Positions 59,224 to 64,000 of a stretch of DNA of 64,000 nt are shown here, piece by piece. How positions within the stretch are numbered: the first letter of the stretch is position 1; every line of letters starts with the position of its first letter. The stretch covers positions 2,232,001 to 2,296,000 of the forward strand of contig NC_135129.1 in NCBI RefSeq assembly GCF_050908995.1. Reading direction: 5' to 3'. The stretch comes from Andrena cerasifolii. Its lineage: Eukaryota; Arthropoda; Insecta; Hymenoptera; Andrenidae. Under the pieces are notes generated by a model, which worked only from the letters and a program-made list of their open reading frames with translations, made no database searches and was not told the DNA's origin. Both the position numbers and the translations under genes were made by a program.

Positions 59224-59581
59224 TTGCAGCGCCAATTGGCGGAAAGGGGCGGCGGCGGTGGTATCTGTTTGAGCGACCAGGAATCCTTGGTCTCGTTCCC
59301 GAGGGGCAGCGTGAACGGGGCCGCGACGCCGGGCGCCGGGAGCAGCAGCGGCGGCGGCTGTGGTATCATCCCTCATATGAATTCTCAACCGCCACTAGGC
59401 AGCACCGAGCTAGGGGTGACTGTTGGCAACGTCGGCAATGCGGCAGGTGCCGGCTCTTCCGGCGGGCAGGCGGGCGATCGCGGGAGCTGCAGCGCTGACA
59501 GCGGCGTCCGCGGATCCAGCGACAGAGAAAGCGGCGGTGCTACCAGCGTGGGTGGAAATCTCTCGGACTCCACCACCGACG
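59224..59581 (+). CDS. KAZN: kazrin, exon 5: end of coiled coil and Gly/Ser-rich linker
   Basis: The acceptor is GTACAG ending at 59223, and the donor is GTAAGA at 59582. Phase 0 in, phase 1 out. The first residues (LQRQLAERGGGGG) continue the heptads of the previous exon's ...KE; then comes a Gly/Ser/Ala-rich disordered stretch ending CSADSGVRGSSDRESGGATSVGG and SDSTTDG. Vertebrate kazrin has a Ser/Asp-rich segment (SVISDASAAEGDRSS type) after the coiled coil. A second AG six bases downstream (59228-59229) would drop Leu-Gln without changing frame, so a two-codon alternative acceptor is possible. Open reading frames on the opposite strand here are shadows of the GC-rich codons. Confidence 0.85.
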
Positions 59582-59949
59582 GTAAGAGCAGGGGTTCATT
59601 CACACTACACACAGCGTCCTCATGATTCGTTACAGCCAACCACGTACGTAGGCACGTTGGGTAAGGTGTCCCTTGGATGGACACCTTTATAGCACTCTCT
59701 GTGCTCTATTTTCCTCTGCTTATAAAACACCTACGAAGGGGAAACTTCTGTGCTGGGTATACGTGGTTATCTGGAAGAATGCATCGGGTCGCAGTACGCG
59801 TCTAGTTATTTCCCTGGGTCTGGGGCACACCTCCACGGATGTTTATCCCAGGAGCATGACTCCCCCAGGACGGGAGCTGATGAGCCCGGGGTACCTGAGC
59901 TCAAGGGAAGGGCAACTTTGAGAAGCAGTCGACGATTAGATGATTGTTT

Positions 59950-60851
59950 CAGAGTTGGGCATTAAGGGGGGATTCTCGTGTAACAGCACCCAAAATTTAT
60001 GATTTTTTTTGGAAAAAACTATTGGTAACATTGCATTAAACTCTTTTAGGATATGAGGAGGCATCTTTAAACGTGTAGAATTTTTTTTTTTATGTCGATC
60101 CTTCTTATTATTTATTAATTATTGTGGAATCGTGTTAACCTCTTCGAGGATGTTGGCGGCAGGTGCAGCACCTGTCACAATCATCTGATTGCAAAAAGAA
60201 GAAAATTTTCTTAAAGTCAAATAATTTACGCTGGGACTGAACCTAAAATTTTAATTTTTATTTATAATACTTTTTTCGTCGATATAAAGAATAATATGAA
60301 AAATTTGTCGAAGAAAAAACTTACTTTTTCTTTCAAACGCTATAACTCTTTCAGTTTTTCAGTTTTTTTTTTAAGTGGGCCAATCCCAGAGTAAACTATC
60401 TAACTTTAAGAAAGTTATATTCTTTTTTGCAATCAGCTGACTGTGATAGGTGCTGCAAATCCCGCCAACAGGAATTCCATCGTCGAAGAGGTGGACAAGA
60501 TTCCACAATAATTAATAAATAATAAGAAGGATAGACATAAAAAAAATATTTTCTACAAATTTAAAGATGCCTCCTTATATCCCAAACAAGTTTAATCCAA
60601 TATGACCAACAGTTTTCTCAAAAAAAAAAAAATATTAGTTACTTTTGGGGGCTTAACTAGATAAGAAATATTTTTTAAAAAAACGCATAAAATATAAATT
60701 ACATTAACTTTAGATTATTTGACGAATAGAGTTAATTGTATTTGACGAATAAAGTTAACCCGGGCCAAGTTCATTCGACACATGACGAATAATTTTTTAA
60801 CTTTTACTCGTCTTTCGAAATTTATTTACATGAAATTCTTGCCCGTCTCTG
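59950..60851. mobile_element. hAT-like element carrying a nested TTAA palindrome, kazrin intron 5
   Basis: Ends CAGAGTTGGGCATT and ...CTTGCCCGTCTCTG; flanks GATTGTTT (59942-59949) and GCTTGTTT (60852-60859) match at 7 of 8. The interior from 59962 to 60656 is a separate TTAA-bounded palindrome. Confidence 0.65.
59962..60656. mobile_element. TTAA-flanked palindromic element nested in the hAT-like element
   Basis: TTAA at 59962-59965 and 60653-60656. The arms pair from about 59984 (CACCCAAAA...) to 60650 and include GAGGAGGCATCTTTAAA, ATAATTAATAAATAATAAGAAGG and CAGGTGCAGCACCTGTCACAATCA blocks. 695 bp, no transposase. Confidence 0.75.
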
Positions 60852-61651
60852 GCTTGTTTGACCCCACTTTGTAACGTCAGTTTAATTAAAATTTTAAAAT
60901 TTAAATTTAAAAATATTCACTCTTTTAGTACACACTTAATAGAGATCAGTTTTTAAAAATAAATTGCCACTGGAAAATGTTGCATTACCGAGAACTGTCC
61001 TTCCCCGAACTAATTACTTGCGCAGATGCACCAGCAAATGGCACTTCTGCCCGGTAATTAGTACGCTATTCGTCCTAATTGCGCAGGGATCTTTCAATCG
61101 TAATCGATCCACCGATAAATCGAGCCGCTTTGAAGCCGTGAGCCTATCTTGTGTATAATACAATCGCCATTATTATCCATCAGAGTGCCGGTCGCTCGGA
61201 ACGCAATGATTCTTGCGCTTAGGTGTAACGAGCGCTGAGATTAATCGCCTAGTTAAAGTGCATTACGGTGCATCCGTCGGAGCGTTCGGTGGAAAAAAAA
61301 CGGTTTGATGGCTTCCGTCAACCGCGAATGTTAGCCGAATGTAGGTGGTGCGTTAATCGAGCGCGTTTCCTTCATGTATTATTCAGCCAATCGCCCGTGC
61401 CCGTGCATTAAAACGGGCCGATCAATTCAGCTCAGGACAAACAAGCCCCTGATCAATAGAGATCTCACGAGAACAGGCAAGCTGATGCACGTGCACGAGG
61501 GATTTTCACCTAATCATGGCGGAGGAGACATATTCCAAATTCCCACCTTGTGTGGGGGGATGAATAATGTTTCTGATGCGCGAATGGGAGTTTCTTCTGT
61601 GGTGGGCATTTTGATTTGTAGTAATTTGAATAGTTAAGAATAGGTTTGGTT

Positions 61652-61848
61652 TTAACCCTTCGTGGTCACACGGGGTGTATCGCACCCCAAGAGCAATTTT
61701 CGAGTTCAAATGGCGCGTTTACGGATTCCAAAAGGGAAATATCCCGGAAAAAGAATATAAAAAATGGTAACTCAAAATGACGTTGGGGTGCAGTGAACCC
61801 CATGCGACCAATTTGTGATTATAAGCAGGTGTGACCACGGAGGGTTAA
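61652..61848. mobile_element. TTAA-type MITE, ACCCTTCGTGGTCAC family (best copy)
   Basis: TTAACCCTTCGTGGTCACAC at the left and GTGTGACCACGGAGGGTTAA at the right; 197 bp. Other copies are at 17224, 19535 and 33560. Confidence 0.75.
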
Positions 61849-61918
61849 TATTAAATCTTTTGCAATCGAAGACTTTCTTTCATTCTAATGTAAAGTTTAA
61901 TGTAAAAATCAAAACAAA

Positions 61919-62076
61919 ATGACGTAACACACGTGTGGGCACAGTTTATATTTACTGAGAAAACGCATTTCGAGTATGGAACTTCAATCTATACTATTAT
62001 ATTAAATTGAAGTTGCATACTTTGAAAGGCGGTTTCTCAGTAAATATGAACTGTACCCATAAGTGTGTTACATCAC
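61919..62076. repeat. inverted repeat straddling the 5' end of the Helitron
   Basis: TGACGTAACACACGTG...CTCAGT/CTGAGA blocks at 61919-61985 pair with 61998-62076, with the loop TCTATACTATTATA at the Helitron start. Confidence 0.6.
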
Positions 62077-62329
62077 TTTGTTCGTCTTGGCTAGAGGAAG
62101 GTTCTAACGTTTTTATTTTTTTGTAAAATAATTAAATAATGATTTTTACATAATAGTAGATCGCGACGCGACCGCTAGGTGGCGACCGAGCGAGCGAGCG
62201 CTTCTCGCTTGTGAAATTGCACCGCGGCGGGAATAAGTGGCCGAGGGCTACCGAGTTTACAGATTGCAGGTTACTGATTACGAATCAGTCACGCTAATAT
62301 TTTGGGCGAAACCGAGTCGGGGACGCTAG
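61988..62329 (+). mobile_element. Helitron, non-autonomous, kazrin intron 5
   Basis: It begins TCTATACTATTATATTAAAT after A and ends GGGGACGCTAG before T. The 3' text (GGGCGAAACCGAGTCGGGGACG) matches the end at 17533. The first 90 bp pair with the 70 bp before its start, so the 5' end coincides with a palindrome axis. Confidence 0.7.
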
Positions 62330-62580
62330 TTTTATACAATATTATATATAGATATACCGTATTGCAGCTGACATTGATCTGCCTTTCACACATAGAATTG
62401 CAACATTTTAAGGATATATTTTTGGGGTCGTTTAAAAACCGTACCAATTATCACAAGATCCAACATCAATCGATATAGTTCGACTGGAAAGAAATTATCA
62501 TGCCCACCTGGATATACAACCACAAAGGATTTATAAAGAACCAAAAAATCGTATCAATCACATGGGTTCACGTTGACATT

Positions 62581-62718
62581 TGAAGAGTCCTTGTAGAAAA
62601 CACTACAAGTGCCAAAAATCAAATTCCACGCTAAACTGTTTCCAATAGAACATTTTCCGACGAATTTTCTTTTTTTTTTGATTTTACCACTTACAGTGTT
62701 TTCTACAAGGACTCTTCA
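62581..62718. mobile_element. short palindromic MITE in kazrin intron 5
   Basis: TGAAGAGTCCTTGTAGAAAACACT and its exact complement bound 138 bp. Confidence 0.6.
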
Positions 62719-63585
62719 TTTATCGTGCAACCTCCTACTCAGGCTCGGCTCCTCCCCATAGGCACACTTAGGCAACTGCCTAGGGCGTAAATTTGACAGG
62801 CGGCACAAAATGGCCCTTTCATGGTTGGCATTTTGTAAAATAAACTTCTAAATGGAATATTACAAGTTGCATAACTATAAATGATTTAAGCTAGCAATAA
62901 AAACTCAGAGTGAGGTCGTGGAAAATCTCAAATAAATGTGATGTAAATAAAGGGCGCAACTTGGCAGGTCCGCCTAGAGCGCAAGAAAAGGCTCGGGCCG
63001 AAGCTGTTCCTACTAAACCCCATTTTCTTCAGTTTCACCGCGGTGGCTTCCAGCGCAGCAATACGTTCAACATAACCGAAAAGTGCAACATAAAGAACAA
63101 ACACGCATCCCCTAGAAGCTGTCCGCCCTGACCCCCACGAGACTCGCGTCCCCGCGAACACGTTCGAGCTCTTCGGAACCAGCCCCGTGAAAAATCAACG
63201 TACCCAATCGAATTTACAAACCCAGTCGACAAACAGTCCCCAATGTACATTTTCTCCTCGCGCGCGGGGCAGAACGCACCCCAGGGCGACGCGTCTCGAT
63301 GAAATTACGATTCGAGTTCGCTGACCGATCTGAATCTCACTTTCAAAAAAAAAGGAAAAAAAAATAAAGACCGAAAAAAGGGACAGGAAAAACAGAATAG
63401 CGAAACGAGTGAAAAGTTTACCTACGCTCGCTCGCGTCACGTTTCACCCCTCAATTTTTTTGTTCCCGTCGATTCGAAAGGTAAATACACCCGTGGATCA
63501 CGGACCGCCGGCACGTGAATTCGGGGATTCTTCTTTGACAGCGCAAAAGAATACTTTTTTTTTTACATTGTATATTTCCGCGCAG

Positions 63586-63675
63586 GCACACCGACAATTA
63601 CGGTCGAGGGAAGCGGTCTCGACATGGACAGCATCTCCGTGGTTTCCTCCATTGCACCATCCCACATGTACCAGT
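63586..63675 (+). CDS. KAZN: kazrin, exon 6 (short; gene continues past the window)
   Basis: The acceptor is TTCCGCGCAG ending at 63585 with a T-rich tract upstream, and the donor is GTAAGT at 63676 (near-perfect). Phase 1 in, phase 1 out, 90 nt. Joined to exon 5 it reads ...TTDG-TPTITVEGSGLDMDSISVVSSIAPSHMYQ. Within the window the six exons give one open frame of 1831 nt. The SAM domains expected at the kazrin C-terminus are not here, so the gene extends beyond 64000. Identity as an exon rests on splice signals, phase match and non-repetitive sequence; I did not recognise the residues themselves as a named motif. Confidence 0.8.
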
Positions 63676-63784
63676 GTAAGTGTCCAAACATAATCGCTGA
63701 TCGTCGTCTCCTTCCGTTTCTTCATCGTCGTCCTCCACCTCCAGAGGATTCTCCCGGTGCTTCTGTGTGTCTTTCTGCTTCTTT

Positions 63785-63840
63785 TAATTCTCTCTCTCTC
63801 TTTCACTCTCACTCTCTCTCTCTCTGTCTCTCTCTCTCTG
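63785..63840 (+). repeat. (CT)n microsatellite after kazrin exon 6
   Basis: Interrupted CT repeats (CTCTCTCTCTTT, CTCTCTCTCTGTCTCTC) within the first 170 bases of the intron after 63675. Confidence 0.9.
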
Positions 63841-64000
63841 CTCAGCCTCTATTTTCATTTTATTTATTCGTCTCTCTTTTGAATTGAATGTCTGCTTTTC
63901 GACCGTTCTGTCGCCCAAAACCAAACAGGCGTCGACTTCGAGTCAGTTATTTCCACAATCGCGATCGGTGACAAAACTGGATAGAATGATTCACATAATA

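Larger units (their letters stand above)
41664..63675 (+). other. KAZN: visible span of the kazrin gene with five introns
   Basis: The introns are 42082-44241, 44611-46441, 46831-54149, 54357-59223 and 59582-63585; all are GT-AG, and their phases (1, 1, 0, 0, 1) agree on both sides. The gene is partial at both ends: the first exon has an acceptor in front and the last has a donor behind. Introns carry several transposons with long inverted repeats (listed separately). A polypurine tract lies in intron 1 and a 30-bp tandem array in intron 4. Confidence 0.85.

Noticed and set aside
58986..59369. 127-codon minus-strand frame over kazrin exon 5
   Set aside because: It is the antisense shadow of GC-rich kazrin codons.

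Overview
This window is eukaryotic nuclear DNA, most likely from an insect; the transposon families would fit Hymenoptera, but the sequence alone does not settle the order. About 3% is recognisably coding. The rest is intron or intergenic DNA dominated by transposable elements: TTAA-flanked (piggyBac-like) and TA-flanked (Tc1/mariner- and pogo-like) palindromic elements, hAT-like elements with 8-bp target-site duplications, Helitrons, two solo-LTR candidates and tandem arrays. There is no prokaryotic-style gene organisation.

The one gene I can support is on the + strand and spans at least 41664-63675. Six exons with matching splice phases (41664-42081, 44242-44610, 46442-46830, 54150-54356, 59224-59581, 63586-63675) give one uninterrupted frame of 1831 nt (610 codons plus one base). 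The product is an insect kazrin (KAZN) orthologue. The diagnostic block is in exon 3 and ends with the KEALQALKADRKRLKAEK and LRDFIRNYEQ stretches. The N-terminal part of the coiled coil is split by a long Ser/Pro/Asn-rich insertion. The first exon seen is preceded by an acceptor, so 5' exons lie upstream, either unrecognised in the first 41 kb or outside the window. The last exon ends on a strong donor, so the C-terminal half, expected to carry the SAM domains, lies beyond 64000.

Region 1-41.6 kb holds no coding exon I can recognise. It mixes (i) islands of moderately GC-rich, non-repetitive DNA rich in TAAT/AATTA motifs (about 12.5-13.5, 16.4-17.2, 23.8-24.2, 27.4-29.0, 32.4-33.2, 36.1-37.3 and 38.7-39.3 kb), which are candidates for regulatory or 5' untranslated sequence, and (ii) transposons, many nested. 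Region 41.6-64 kb is the kazrin gene, whose introns of 1.8-7.3 kb are also full of long inverted repeats.

The most notable non-genic signal is a set of hAT-like elements whose interiors are tandem arrays built on a TTCGAA/ATTCGAATA core (11588-12180 with a perfect 8-bp duplication; probably 20698-21864, 29057-30107 and 49367-50042). There are also a three-layer nest of hAT-like palindromes in kazrin intron 4 (56743-58746) and a Helitron whose 5' end lies on the axis of a larger palindrome (61988-62329).
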